Positions 24,301 to 32,817 of a stretch of 54,636 bases of DNA are shown here, piece after piece. The notes under the pieces are model-generated. The model was not told the origin of the DNA. It ran no database searches and saw nothing but the letters and a program-made list of their open reading frames with translations. Positions within the stretch are counted from its first letter, which is position 1. Every line of letters begins with the position of its first letter. A program made the position numbers and the translations under genes. Source of the stretch: Bacteroidales bacterium (GTDB lineage Bacteria > Bacteroidota > Bacteroidia > Bacteroidales > UBA3663); contig SFEH01000001.1 of assembly GCA_004557315.1 (NCBI GenBank), positions 1 to 54,636 on the forward strand, given 5' to 3'.

Positions 24301-24401
24301 GGTTTTATGGTTTCAAGGTTTTGTGGTTTTGAGGTTTTGAGGTTTTTTTGATTCGCGCTAAGCAAACCTTACAACCTTATAACCTTACAGCCTTATAACC
24401 T
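24301..24401. repeat. Octamer tandem repeats in opposite orientations between gpsA and pgi
   Basis: At 24301-24340 five copies of an 8-base unit GGTTTTNN follow one another. At 24367-24401 four copies of CCTTAYAR plus a partial fifth follow. The two arrays are roughly inverted relative to each other and flank a 26-base spacer, so the pgi leader on the minus strand could fold in several registers. Confidence 0.8.
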
Positions 24402-24405
24402 GATA

Positions 24406-25404
24406 TTATCTTAATAGATCGCTGAGCAGCTTGATTTCGACAAACGGACTCATGCGCTTATAGAGGATGTTATAGACACAATCGACAATAGGTATCGAGA
24501 CACCATACTTCTGGTTGATCTCCTTGATACACTTCGTGCCGTAGTAGCCTTCTGCCACCATCTCCATCTCCAGCTGGGCTGTCTTCACGCTGTAGCCCTT
24601 GCCAATCATTGTACCGAAGAGGTGGTTGCGGCTGAACTTCGAATAGGAAGTCACCAAGAGGTCTCCAGTATAGACCGATTCCACGATCTGTCGGTCAGGC
24701 AATGGTGCCAGCCTGCTGATGAAGTTGTTCATCTCTCGGATGGCATTGGCTGTCAATACGGCATGGAAGTTGTCGCCATACTTCAAGCCACCGATGATAC
24801 CCGATGCAATGGCATATATGTTCTTGAGCACTCCGGCATACTGGATACCGATTATGTCGTTCGACACCGTGGTGTGGACATAATAGTTTCCAAAGAAATC
24901 GGCAAGTTCCTCGGCTACGTCATCATCCTTGCAGCCCACAGTCAGGTAAGTGAGTCGCTCGTATGCAACCTCTTCAGCATGACTTGGTCCGCTGAGCGTA
25001 GCCACCTGCCAGTCCTCAAGGCCGAACTTTGCCTGAAGATACTCTGAAATGGTGATGTTATCGTCAGCGACGATACCCTTGATCACCGAGATCACTATCT
25101 TATTCTTGAACGATGCCTCAATCTTCTCTGCATGCATCTTCAGATAAGGCGAAGGCATGGCGAAGATCACCGTGTCACTGCCACGCACAGCCTCGTTGAT
25201 GTCGGCAGTAAACTTGATGCGCGATACATCAAAACGCACACTTGAAAGATAGGCAGGGTTGTGCCCGAGGTTCTGAAACTGCTCGATACGATCCTGATTG
25301 CGCATGTACCAGTACATGTCAGCACCATTCTGCTGCACTATCTTTGCCACTGCTGTAGCCCAACTTCCGCTGCCGAGTATGGCTACTCTTCCTGGAATAT
25401 TCAT
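24406..25404 (-). CDS. gpsA: NAD(P)H-dependent glycerol-3-phosphate dehydrogenase
   Basis: A 332-residue enzyme that reduces dihydroxyacetone phosphate to sn-glycerol 3-phosphate for phospholipid synthesis. It starts with the dinucleotide fold VAILGSGSWATAVAKI. The FAMPSPYLKMH segment, VISVIKGI, then LSGPSHAEEVAYERLT and the catalytic-Lys region GVLKNIYAIASGIIGGLKYGDN follow the usual order, and TGDLLVTSYSKFSRNHLFG is the C-terminal signature. It starts 12 bases after lysS stops, so the two are cotranscribed. Length matches the family. Confidence 0.95.
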   Translation of the reverse strand: MNIPGRVAILGSGSWATAVAKIVQQNGADMYWYMRNQDRIEQFQNLGHNPAYLSSVRFDVSRIKFTADINEAVRGSDTVIFAMPSPYLKMHAEKIEASFKNKIVISVIKGIVADDNITISEYLQAKFGLEDWQVATLSGPSHAEEVAYERLTYLTVGCKDDDVAEELADFFGNYYVHTTVSNDIIGIQYAGVLKNIYAIASGIIGGLKYGDNFHAVLTANAIREMNNFISRLAPLPDRQIVESVYTGDLLVTSYSKFSRNHLFGTMIGKGYSVKTAQLEMEMVAEGYYGTKCIKEINQKYGVSIPIVDCVYNILYKRMSPFVEIKLLSDLLR

Positions 25405-25416
25405 ATCAGAACTGTA

Positions 25417-27177
25417 TTATCCGAGTTTTTCAATCCATTCGGCAACATCCTGCTGAGTAGGATTCTGGAGGTCAGCAAGATAGTCACGATACTTCTTCTT
25501 TATGTCAAGAAGCTCCTGGAAGAGCTTGCCAGGCTTCACTCCTCTCAGGCTCTCTACAGTATTGTAGCCTGCCTTCTGTACCACTGGTACCCATTCAGCA
25601 GGGATGCCGAGTGCCACATACTTGTCTTCCTTGTCCTTTGGAGCCACCTTCTCTGGCTTCATCGTTGGGAAGAGGAGCACTTCCTGGATTGTTGGCTGAC
25701 CAGTCAAGAGTATGCACAGACGGTCGATACCGATGCCGATACCAGATGTAGGAGGCATACCGTATTCGAGCGCACGCACGAAATCCTGATCGATGATCAT
25801 AGCTTCGTCATCACCCTTGTCGGCAAGCTTCATCTGTTCTACGAAACGGTTGTACTGGTCGATTGGGTCGTTGAGCTCTGAATAAGCATTGGCGAGTTCC
25901 TTACCGTTGACCATGAGCTCGAAACGCTCGGTAAGTCCCGGCTTGCTGCGGTGCATCTTGGTGAGTGGCGACATCTCGACAGGATAGTCGATGATGAAGG
26001 TTGGCTGGATGAACGAGCCTTCGCAAGTCTCACCGAAGATCTCGTCGATGAGCTTGCCCTTGCCCATGGTATCATCTACCTCCACGCCACATTTCTTTGC
26101 CACCTCACGCATCTCGTCCTCGCTCATCTCCGACAGGTCGTAACCAGTCTTCTCCTTGATGGCATCGAGGATTGGGAGTCGGCGATATGGAGCCTTGAAG
26201 TTGACGATGTTGTCTCCAATCTTTACTTCTGTAGTACCGTTGACTGCGATGCAGATCTTCTCGATCAACTGCTCGGTGAACGACATCATCCAGTTGTAAT
26301 CCTTGTACGAAACATAGAGCTCCATGCAGGTGAACTCTGGATTGTGGCTGCGGTCCATACCTTCGTTGCGGAAGTTACGGCCAATCTCATAAACGCCCTC
26401 GAAACCACCTACGATGAGTCGCTTCAGATAAAGCTCTGTTGCGATACGGAGGTAGAGATCAACGTCGAGAGCATTGTGATGAGTGATGAACGGACGAGCG
26501 CTTGCGCCACCCGCAATCTGCTGGAGTATAGGAGTCTCGACCTCGGTGAAGCCAGCCTCGTCAAAGACCTTGCGCATGGTGCTCACGATCTTGGCACGCT
26601 TCAGGAACACATCCTTCACGCCATCGTTGACGATGAGGTCAAGATAACGCTGACGATAGCGGAGCTCTGGATCATTGAAACCGTCGTAAGCCACACCATC
26701 CTTGTACTTCACGATAGGAAGCGGACGGATAGACTTCGAGAGGACTGTGAGTTCAGAGCAATGAACGCTGATCTCGCCAGTCTGTGTGCGGAATACATAA
26801 CCCTTCACGCCCACAAAGTCGCCAATGTCGAGAAGCTTCTTGAACACTGTATTGTACATCACCGTATTCTCTGGATCTGGACAGAGGGCATCGCGCGACA
26901 CATAGACCTGCACACGACCCTTCGAATCCTGCAACTCCATGAAAGCAGCCTTACCCATGATACGGCGGCTCATGATACGTCCGGCAACGCTCACCTGACG
27001 ACCCACTACTGCAGGATCCTCACCTTCAGCGATATCAACGAAGTTCGCCTTAATCTCGTCTGAATAACCTGTCACTACATACTCTGCAGCAGGATATGGC
27101 TCAATGCCGATGCGGCGTAGTTCATCAAGCGAATTACGACGCACGATCTCCTGCTCACTCAATTCTAAAATATTCAT
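25417..27177 (-). CDS. lysS: Lysyl-tRNA synthetase, class II
   Basis: A 586-residue enzyme that charges tRNA-Lys. The OB-fold anticodon-binding domain is at about 55-170 (VSVAGRIMSRRIMGKAAFMEL). Class II motif 1 is in the VFDEAGFTEVETPIL region, motif 2 is RNFRNEGMDRSHNPEFTCME, and motif 3 is GIGIGIDRLCILLTGQ. Bacterial LysRS is usually near 500 residues; here about 75 extra residues follow motif 3 and form a helical tail (AEWVPVVQKAGYNTVESL onward), a feature of Bacteroidetes LysRS. It is the first gene of the lysS-gpsA-pgi-HAD group, with a promoter and a small hairpin in its leader. Confidence 0.95.
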   Translation of the reverse strand: MNILELSEQEIVRRNSLDELRRIGIEPYPAAEYVVTGYSDEIKANFVDIAEGEDPAVVGRQVSVAGRIMSRRIMGKAAFMELQDSKGRVQVYVSRDALCPDPENTVMYNTVFKKLLDIGDFVGVKGYVFRTQTGEISVHCSELTVLSKSIRPLPIVKYKDGVAYDGFNDPELRYRQRYLDLIVNDGVKDVFLKRAKIVSTMRKVFDEAGFTEVETPILQQIAGGASARPFITHHNALDVDLYLRIATELYLKRLIVGGFEGVYEIGRNFRNEGMDRSHNPEFTCMELYVSYKDYNWMMSFTEQLIEKICIAVNGTTEVKIGDNIVNFKAPYRRLPILDAIKEKTGYDLSEMSEDEMREVAKKCGVEVDDTMGKGKLIDEIFGETCEGSFIQPTFIIDYPVEMSPLTKMHRSKPGLTERFELMVNGKELANAYSELNDPIDQYNRFVEQMKLADKGDDEAMIIDQDFVRALEYGMPPTSGIGIGIDRLCILLTGQPTIQEVLLFPTMKPEKVAPKDKEDKYVALGIPAEWVPVVQKAGYNTVESLRGVKPGKLFQELLDIKKKYRDYLADLQNPTQQDVAEWIEKLG

Positions 27178-27213
27178 AACCTATTTATGTTTTTATTTTT
27201 TGTTTCGAATAGG

Positions 27214-27236
27214 AAAAACCTTGGTATTTCACCAAG
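27214..27236 (-). promoter_or_regulatory. Hairpin with U-tract in the lysS leader, possible attenuator
   Basis: On the minus strand CTTGGT-GAAAT-ACCAAG is followed one base later by five T residues, between the promoter box at 27256-27249 and the lysS start at 27177. The stem is only 6 bp, so premature termination is possible but uncertain. Confidence 0.35.
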
Positions 27237-27248
27237 ATTATTAACGCG

Positions 27249-27278
27249 CAAATATAATTAATTTATAATGTATGCAAA
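27249..27278 (-). promoter_or_regulatory. Promoter for the lysS operon
   Basis: On the minus strand TTTG (27278-27275), 18 bases, then TATATTTG (27256-27249). Spacing is one base shorter than usual. The leader to the lysS ATG would be about 65-70 bases. Confidence 0.6.
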
Positions 27279-27281
27279 ACA

Positions 27282-27309
27282 GAAAAGCCCAAAAATGTTA
27301 ATTTTGGGC
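27282..27309 (-). terminator. Terminator overlapping the Crp/Fnr gene stop codon
   Basis: On the minus strand GCCCAAAA pairs with TTTTGGGC around a 7-base loop, followed by TTTT. The TAA stop codon of the regulator gene (27300-27298) lies in the loop, so the terminator uses the last coding bases. Confidence 0.75.
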
Positions 27310-27990
27310 CAAATTACGGCTTATATGTGTTCTTAAGCCATATCTATCTATCAATTTCAATTTGCCTTCCTGTCGCTCTATGTAACCTCCGTCGGCAAGT
27401 GCCATGGCTGCATCGTTGAAGGCAGGACCCTCGACATGCAGCAGCGAACACCAGTCTTTGATGCTGGCGTCGATGATGACGTTCTTGGCATTGTACGACG
27501 TGTAGGCAAGCAGCCACATGCCGAGCCTCAGTTCAGGTTCGGTCACTCCTATCGCATCAAGAATGATGTGAGGCTTCTGTGCGTGCGACGACAGTATGTT
27601 GAGCACATTGACCAGCATCAGATGATTGTCGGCAATCATCTGCAGGAAATGCTCCTTGCCAAGTTCCATCACCCCCACAGAACCCTGTGCATAGACGCTG
27701 CTCCTTGTTGTCGTTTCCTTGCCAAACATATTGTAGAAAGCCATGGTATGCGGAGCCTCAAAATCTTCTGCAATGAGGATGGCATCGCGGTAGGTGGGCG
27801 TTATCACACGCACTCTTCCCGACAGCAGAAACACTACCTTGTCACTCACCTCTCCCACACGTATCAGATAGTCGTTGGGCTTGTATTTCTTGAAGTGAAA
27901 AGGTACCTTCTCTAATATAGATGTCAGCTGAGTGTGACTGAGTCCCTGAAAGATCGGAAGCTCAAGCATCAGGTCATACATCATTTGCAA
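27298..27990 (-). CDS. Crp/Fnr-family transcriptional regulator
   Basis: A 230-residue regulator. A cyclic-nucleotide-binding-type jelly roll spans about 15-125 (FKKYKPNDYLIRVGEVSDKVVFLLSGRVRV), a dimer helix about 120-145 and a winged helix about 150-225. The canonical cAMP-contact signature is not obvious, and there is no N-terminal Cys cluster like that of FNR, so the effector is unknown. The recognition helix region (DWCSLLHVEGPAFNDAAMAL) is atypical, with few basic residues. It has a TATCTTTG box upstream and its own terminator, so it is probably monocistronic. Confidence 0.85.
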   Translation of the reverse strand: MQMMYDLMLELPIFQGLSHTQLTSILEKVPFHFKKYKPNDYLIRVGEVSDKVVFLLSGRVRVITPTYRDAILIAEDFEAPHTMAFYNMFGKETTTRSSVYAQGSVGVMELGKEHFLQMIADNHLMLVNVLNILSSHAQKPHIILDAIGVTEPELRLGMWLLAYTSYNAKNVIIDASIKDWCSLLHVEGPAFNDAAMALADGGYIERQEGKLKLIDRYGLRTHISRNLAQN

Positions 27991-28016
27991 TAATCTTTAG
28001 CAATTAATAATCGGCA

Positions 28017-28024
28017 CAAAGATA
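28017..28024 (-). promoter_or_regulatory. -7 promoter box for the Crp/Fnr-family gene
   Basis: TATCTTTG on the minus strand, 26 bases before the ATG at 27990. No clear -33 box is seen. Confidence 0.5.
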
Positions 28025-28089
28025 GCAAATAATTCAGTCCTTTCACACTTTTAACTTAAAAAACAGTAAAATTTTATAATAAAAAGCCA

Positions 28090-29052
28090 TCAACTGTCCT
28101 TTTTGCGCACTTTATACAGCTGCCAGCTGTTGACTGTGTTGTGCCATACGCTGTAGAATCCTCCAACGACCGATGTGACAGGATTGAGAAAAACGAGTCC
28201 GAGCCAGATGATGAAGACCGTGTTCTTCTGCCCGAATGCCTGCCCTGCTGTCACAGCCGCTTCATGCCCATACTTGCCTCCTATCGTCCTTCCGCGCCAG
28301 AACTGCATAAGGCAGCACACACACGACACTATAGCCAAACCTATCAGATACCAGTACGAAACGTTGCTGTGCATGATGCTCCTCACAGTCACGGTGATGG
28401 CAAGAGCAAGCGACACGAACCAGATGTTGAATGCCAGATCTGGGAACTTCAGCAGCCAGCGATGAAAGCCAGGCAGAAGATAGCGCACCACCCATGCAAT
28501 GATGAGCGGACTGAGCAACAGCGGAAAGACCTTACCCATGATCATGAACAGAGAGGTCAGTAAGGATAGTTCGGCATGTGGCTCAACTAATGTCAGGAAT
28601 ACCGGAGCAAGCAGCGAGACCATCAGGTTGCACAGCAAGAGATAGGTCACCACACCTGAAGTCGAGCCTCCAAGCTTGCTGGTGATCACAGCCGATGCGG
28701 TGGCAGTCGGACAGATGAATGCCAGCATTGCACCCTCGCACAGTACTTTCACGCCTTCATTGCTTGCCAGCATCGCAAGCAGCGAGAACGCCACAAACCA
28801 GAGTGCCTGTTCGCCAAGCACCCGCAGATGCCACCGATGCGGACGCAGTTCTGTGGGCTTGACCTTGATGAACGACAAGAAGAGCATCATGAACAGCAAG
28901 ATCGGCTGAATCCATCTCGATACAGCCACAAAAGCACATTGCCTGACATCGGCAGGCAAGGGCAAAGCCCTGAACACGAAATAGATGATTGCGCCTAAGG
29001 TCATCGAGATGGGCAACTTCCAGTCGCGGAATATCTTATTCAACTTTTTCAT
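28090..29052 (-). CDS. SBF-like (bile acid:sodium symporter family) transporter
   Basis: A 320-residue membrane protein with nine to ten hydrophobic segments. The layout and the motif EGAMLAFICPTATASAVITSKLGGS resemble the SBF/BASS family, where the crossover region of helix 4 binds Na+; a second crossover-like region is EAAVTAGQAFGQKNTVFIIWLGL. Members carry bile acids, organic anions or keto acids, and the substrate here cannot be told. It lies divergent from an NhaC-type antiporter across a 118-base gap. It is probably a single-gene unit. Confidence 0.8.
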   Translation of the reverse strand: MKKLNKIFRDWKLPISMTLGAIIYFVFRALPLPADVRQCAFVAVSRWIQPILLFMMLFLSFIKVKPTELRPHRWHLRVLGEQALWFVAFSLLAMLASNEGVKVLCEGAMLAFICPTATASAVITSKLGGSTSGVVTYLLLCNLMVSLLAPVFLTLVEPHAELSLLTSLFMIMGKVFPLLLSPLIIAWVVRYLLPGFHRWLLKFPDLAFNIWFVSLALAITVTVRSIMHSNVSYWYLIGLAIVSCVCCLMQFWRGRTIGGKYGHEAAVTAGQAFGQKNTVFIIWLGLVFLNPVTSVVGGFYSVWHNTVNSWQLYKVRKKDS

Positions 29053-29143
29053 TCTGTCAGCATTTTTGTGCGAAGATATTCAAAAAATTTCGCCCAACGT
29101 ACAATAAACCTCACATTTTTTCGGATATATTAAAACTTTTTCT

Positions 29144-29151
29144 TATCTTTG
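29144..29151 (+). promoter_or_regulatory. -7 promoter box for the NhaC-type antiporter gene
   Basis: TATCTTTG, 19 bases before the ATG at 29171. The stretch about 20 bases upstream is T-rich (TTTTTTC) and may act as a weak -33 region. Confidence 0.6.
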
Positions 29152-29170
29152 CAAGTTCAAAATAACAGAA

Positions 29171-30445
29171 ATGAAAGCTCTATCTCCACTTTTTCTATTC
29201 CTTGCCCTCTATCTCGGCGTGAGCATCATAGCGGGCGACTTCTATAAGGTGCCTGTCACCATCGCCTTTCTCATTGCAGGCATCTATGCCGTTGCCATAA
29301 CCAAAGGCAAGATCGACGAGCGTGTCAGGATCTTCTCTCGTGGTGCAGGCAGCGAGAACGTACTTCTCATGGTGTGGATCTACATCCTCGCTGGTGCCTT
29401 TGCTGCCTCAGCCAAGACCATGGGCGCAGTCGATGCCACTGTCAATCTCACTCTCGATCTCCTTCCCGCCTCTCTCCTCATGCCTGGCATCTTCCTTGCT
29501 TCTTGCTTCATCTCGCTTGCCATTGGCACGTCGGTGGGCACAGTGGCAGCACTCACTCCAGTGGCAGTGGGCATAGCGCAGGAGAGCGACATCTCTCTCC
29601 CTCTCATGGTGGCTATCGTCGTGGGTGGAGCTTTCTTTGGCGACAATCTCTCATTCATTAGCGACACCACCATATCAGCCACACAGACACAGGGATGCAA
29701 GATGAACGAGAAGTTCAAGGCCAATTTTGCCCTGGTCATGCCTGTGGCACTCATCATGCTCATCGTTTACTACATTATGGGACGCGATGTCAGCATCATA
29801 CAGGACATACCTGAAGTCCACTGGTGGAAGATCATCCCATACATGCTCGTAATCTTCACTGCCATCTGCGGACTCAATGTCATGCTCGTACTCCTGCTCG
29901 GCATCGTCTCGACAGGCATCATAGGTCTCATCGACGGCAGCTACGACGTGTTCAAGTGGATGGGCAGCATGGGCAATGGCATCGTCTCGATGGGTGACCT
30001 CATCGTTATGGCAATACTCGCAGCAGGCATGCTTGAGATGATCCGTCACAATGGCGGTATCGACTATCTCATCAGCAAGCTCACACGCAATATCTCCGGA
30101 CGACGCGGAGCCGAACTGTCCATTGCCACCCTCGTAGGTTTAGTGGTGATTTGCACAGCCAACAACACAGTATCCATCATCACTACTGGTCCGATTGCCA
30201 AGGACATCGCCACACGCTATGGCATATCACCACGACGCAGCGCAAGCATACTCGACACAGCCAGCTGCTGCATCCAGGGACTCATACCATATAGCGCCCA
30301 GATCATCACCGCCACTGGTCTTGCTGCTGCTTCGGGCGCCATCCTCTCACCTCTATCCATCTGCCAGTACCTCTACTATCCTCTCGCCATCGGCATTGCC
30401 GTCTTGCTGACTATAGTGTTAAGGTGTGAAGATGTTAAGGTGTGA
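29171..30445 (+). CDS. NhaC-family Na+/H+ antiporter-like protein
   Basis: A 424-residue polytopic membrane protein with about 11 helices. The phrase AIGTSVGTVAALTPVAVGIA and, in the middle, GGAFFGDNLSFISDTTISATQTQGCKM are typical of NhaC-group antiporters; the second includes the conserved FGDNxSxISDTT pattern. A second hairpin region is TANNTVSIITTGPIAKDIA. Members exchange Na+ for H+ or carry amino acids or dicarboxylates, and the exact substrate is open. The final codons and stop lie in a 16-bp tandem duplication. Transcription on the other strand converges from fabD. Confidence 0.88.
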   Translation: MKALSPLFLFLALYLGVSIIAGDFYKVPVTIAFLIAGIYAVAITKGKIDERVRIFSRGAGSENVLLMVWIYILAGAFAASAKTMGAVDATVNLTLDLLPASLLMPGIFLASCFISLAIGTSVGTVAALTPVAVGIAQESDISLPLMVAIVVGGAFFGDNLSFISDTTISATQTQGCKMNEKFKANFALVMPVALIMLIVYYIMGRDVSIIQDIPEVHWWKIIPYMLVIFTAICGLNVMLVLLLGIVSTGIIGLIDGSYDVFKWMGSMGNGIVSMGDLIVMAILAAGMLEMIRHNGGIDYLISKLTRNISGRRGAELSIATLVGLVVICTANNTVSIITTGPIAKDIATRYGISPRRSASILDTASCCIQGLIPYSAQIITATGLAAASGAILSPLSICQYLYYPLAIGIAVLLTIVLRCEDVKV

Positions 30446-30449
30446 AGAT
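30418..30449 (+). repeat. 16-bp tandem duplication spanning the NhaC-type stop codon
   Basis: GTTAAGGTGTGAAGAT at 30418-30433 is repeated exactly at 30434-30449. The first copy is coding and the second contains the TGA stop, so the duplication may have added a few residues to the C-terminus. Confidence 0.75.
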
Positions 30450-30460
30450 GTGGACATTGA

Positions 30461-30501
30461 ACAAAAAAACTGATTACTGACGACAATTCATCAGTAATCA
30501 G
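30461..30501 (-). terminator. Intrinsic terminator of fabD
   Basis: CTGATTACTGA at 30470-30480 is the exact reverse complement of TCAGTAATCAG at 30491-30501, an 11-bp stem with a 10-base loop. On the minus strand the stem is followed by seven T residues. It begins 23 bases after the fabD stop. Confidence 0.85.
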
Positions 30502-30523
30502 TAATCAGTAGTCAATCTGCTAC

Positions 30524-31399
30524 TCAAGCAAGAGGCTGTGCTGTAACAGTCTTGTCGATCTTCTTAACCAGACCCTGGAGCACAGCACCTGGACCGCACT
30601 CGATAAACGTATCAGCACCATCTGCAATCATATTCTGAACGCTCTTTGTCCAACGCACAGGGCTTGTGAGCTGAGCTACGAGGTTAGCCTTGATCTCAGC
30701 AGCATCGGTATGAGCCTGAGCATCGACATTCTGATAGATTGGGCACTTAGGAGCGCGAACCTCAGTTGCCTCGATAGCCTCAGCGAGTTCTGCACGTGCA
30801 GGCTCCATGAGTGGAGAGTGGAATGCACCGCCCACCTTGAGAGGGAGAGCACGCTTTGCACCGGCAGCGAGCATGAGCTCATTTGCCTTCGCGATAGCCT
30901 CATTGGTACCAGAGATGATGATCTGACCAGGACAGTTGTAGTTGGCTGCAACCACCACGCCATCGACAGATGCGCAAATCTCCTCAACCTTCTCATCAGG
31001 AAGAGCGATGATAGCCGACATAGTCGAAGGGTTGAGCTCACATGCCTTCTGCATAGCCATGGCACGCTTGCTCACAAGGCTCACACCCGACTCGAAGCTG
31101 AGAGCACCGCTCACAACCAAAGCAGAGAACTCACCAAGCGAGTGACCAGCCACCATGTCTGGCTCAACGTTAGCGCAGAGAGCTGGGATGACAGAACAGA
31201 GGAAGACAGCAGGCTGAGTGACCTTTGTCTGCTTCAGGTCGTCCTCAGTACCATTGAACATAAGGTCGGTGATGCGGAAACCAAGAATCTCATTAGCTTT
31301 CTCAAACAAAGCCTTTGCCTGATCGTTGCTCTCGTAGAGATCCTTGCCCATTCCTACAAACTGGGCACCCTGGCCCGGAAAAACGTATGCTTTTGCCAT
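30524..31399 (-). CDS. fabD: Malonyl-CoA:ACP transacylase
   Basis: A 291-residue enzyme that transfers malonyl from CoA to acyl carrier protein in fatty-acid synthesis. It has the N-terminal FPGQGAQFVGMG oxyanion region, the catalytic GHSLGEFSAL with Ser87, Arg112 for malonate binding, and His194 in GGAFHSPLM. The C-terminal GPGAVLQGLVKKI also fits. It stands alone, with a perfect consensus promoter and a strong terminator, rather than in a fab cluster. Confidence 0.95.
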   Translation of the reverse strand: MAKAYVFPGQGAQFVGMGKDLYESNDQAKALFEKANEILGFRITDLMFNGTEDDLKQTKVTQPAVFLCSVIPALCANVEPDMVAGHSLGEFSALVVSGALSFESGVSLVSKRAMAMQKACELNPSTMSAIIALPDEKVEEICASVDGVVVAANYNCPGQIIISGTNEAIAKANELMLAAGAKRALPLKVGGAFHSPLMEPARAELAEAIEATEVRAPKCPIYQNVDAQAHTDAAEIKANLVAQLTSPVRWTKSVQNMIADGADTFIECGPGAVLQGLVKKIDKTVTAQPLA

Positions 31400-31450
31400 T
31401 TTTACTATATATTATTTATGTATTAGTTGTCGTAAGATTAAAAGCGAAAG

Positions 31451-31482
31451 CAAAGTTAAGGCAAAAAAACTCATAGACCAAA
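31451..31482 (-). promoter_or_regulatory. Consensus promoter for fabD
   Basis: On the minus strand TTTG (31482-31479), 20 bases, then TAACTTTG (31458-31451): a perfect match. The leader to the ATG at 31399 is about 45 bases. Confidence 0.8.
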
Positions 31483-31603
31483 CTTAAGCAACTGGAATTA
31501 CCATTTTTTAGCGTGTTTGGGTTATTTTGCATAAAAAAAAAGAAACTGCGTATGGCAAAAACAAGACGATTGTTTCGTGTTTCGCAAAAAAAGCACATAG
31601 TTT

Positions 31604-31635
31604 CTTGCCTGTTTTCAGAATAAATACTATCTTTG
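31604..31635 (+). promoter_or_regulatory. Promoter for the galM-galK region
   Basis: CTTG at 31604-31607, 20 bases, then TATCTTTG at 31628-31635. The leader to the galM ATG is about 70 bases, long for this window, so it could carry regulation. Confidence 0.72.
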
Positions 31636-31710
31636 CCGCGCAGTTATGTCTGCAAAACAACATTATTTTTAACATTGTAGTTTTGGCTACGCAAAAAAAC
31701 AAGCAATATT

Positions 31711-32781
31711 ATGAATACACTATCAGGACTCGATCCTAAAAATTATGAGGCTACAGTTGACGGTAAGGCAACGGCTCTTTATGTATTGACCAACGCCACT
31801 GGCGCAGAGATTTGTGTTTGTAACTACGGCGGTATCATTGTATCGATGATGATGCCTGACCGAAATGGCAAGTTGGACAATGTCGTGCTTGGACTGAACA
31901 ATATTCAGGACATGGTGAATGAGGTTAACCCATACCTCGGAGCTGCAATCGGCCGCTATGGCAACCGCATCGCCAATGGTAAGTTCTCAATTGATGGTGT
32001 AGAATATACATTGCCACAGAACAATGCGACCAACTGTCTCCACGGTGGTCTCAGAGGTTTCTCTCACCACGTGTGGGACGCTGAGCAGCGCGACAAGCAG
32101 ACACTCGTGCTCAAGTATGTCTCTGCCGATGGCGAGGAAGGCTTCCCAGGCAACCTCAACGTAGAGATGACTTACACCCTCACTGACAAGAACGAGGTGC
32201 GCATCGACTACAAGGCTACAACCGACAAGAAGACCCTCTGCAACTTGACCAACCACTCATTCTTCAACCTGGGCGGCATCAAGACAGAGACTCCTTCTAT
32301 CATCAATAATGTGCTCACACTCAACTGCGACAAGTACATCCCTGTTGATGAAATCGCCATTCCACTCGGCGAGAAGGCACCAGTCGAGGGTACTCCATTC
32401 GACTTCCGTCAGCCAACAGTGGTGGCAGAGCGCATCGATGCCGATGACGTTCAGATCAAGAACGGTTCAGGCATCGACCACAGCTTCTGCATCAACCAGA
32501 AGAACCCAGGCGAGCTCACTCTCGCAGCTGTTTGCGAGGATCCAGAGACTGGTCGTGTATTGACAACCTATACTACCGAGCCAGGTCTTCAGGTTTATTC
32601 GGGCAACTTCCTTGATGGCACAGTAGGTGTCAACGGTTGCAAGTTCCCACGTCGCTCTGGTATCTGCTTCGAGGCACAGCACCACCCTGACTGCATCAAT
32701 CAGCCAAACTTCGAGCAGTGCGTACTCTCACCAGGCGAGACCTACTCACAGACAACAATCTACGCTTTCAGCGTGAAATAA
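31711..32781 (+). CDS. galM: Aldose 1-epimerase (galactose mutarotase)
   Basis: A 356-residue mutarotase that interconverts alpha and beta galactose for the Leloir pathway. Key regions are GAAIGRYGNRIANGKFSIDG, the catalytic-His segment LTNHSFFNLGG, GSGIDHSFCINQ and the catalytic-Glu segment CFEAQHHPDCINQPNF near the C-terminus. It has no signal peptide, so it is cytoplasmic. galK follows after a 40-residue gene. In related genomes a sugar permease often lies between the two genes; none is here, and galE and galT are also absent from the window. Confidence 0.93.
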   Translation: MNTLSGLDPKNYEATVDGKATALYVLTNATGAEICVCNYGGIIVSMMMPDRNGKLDNVVLGLNNIQDMVNEVNPYLGAAIGRYGNRIANGKFSIDGVEYTLPQNNATNCLHGGLRGFSHHVWDAEQRDKQTLVLKYVSADGEEGFPGNLNVEMTYTLTDKNEVRIDYKATTDKKTLCNLTNHSFFNLGGIKTETPSIINNVLTLNCDKYIPVDEIAIPLGEKAPVEGTPFDFRQPTVVAERIDADDVQIKNGSGIDHSFCINQKNPGELTLAAVCEDPETGRVLTTYTTEPGLQVYSGNFLDGTVGVNGCKFPRRSGICFEAQHHPDCINQPNFEQCVLSPGETYSQTTIYAFSVK

Positions 32782-32817
32782 GAAACAAATAACAACATAA
32801 ATAAATTATTAACAATT

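Larger units (their letters stand above)
31400..31710. other. 311-base divergent intergenic region between fabD and galM
   Basis: This gap contains the fabD promoter (minus) and the galM promoter (plus), with about 120 bases between them. The rest is AT-rich with four poly-A runs preceded by GC or CGC (for example near 31461, 31584 and 31692). Short open frames on both strands have no recognisable protein content. I see no RNA gene. Confidence 0.6.

Noticed and set aside
25951..27063. A 370-codon open frame antisense to lysS
   Set aside because: The lysS motifs on the other strand are unmistakable, and the antisense translation has no recognisable domain or start signal.
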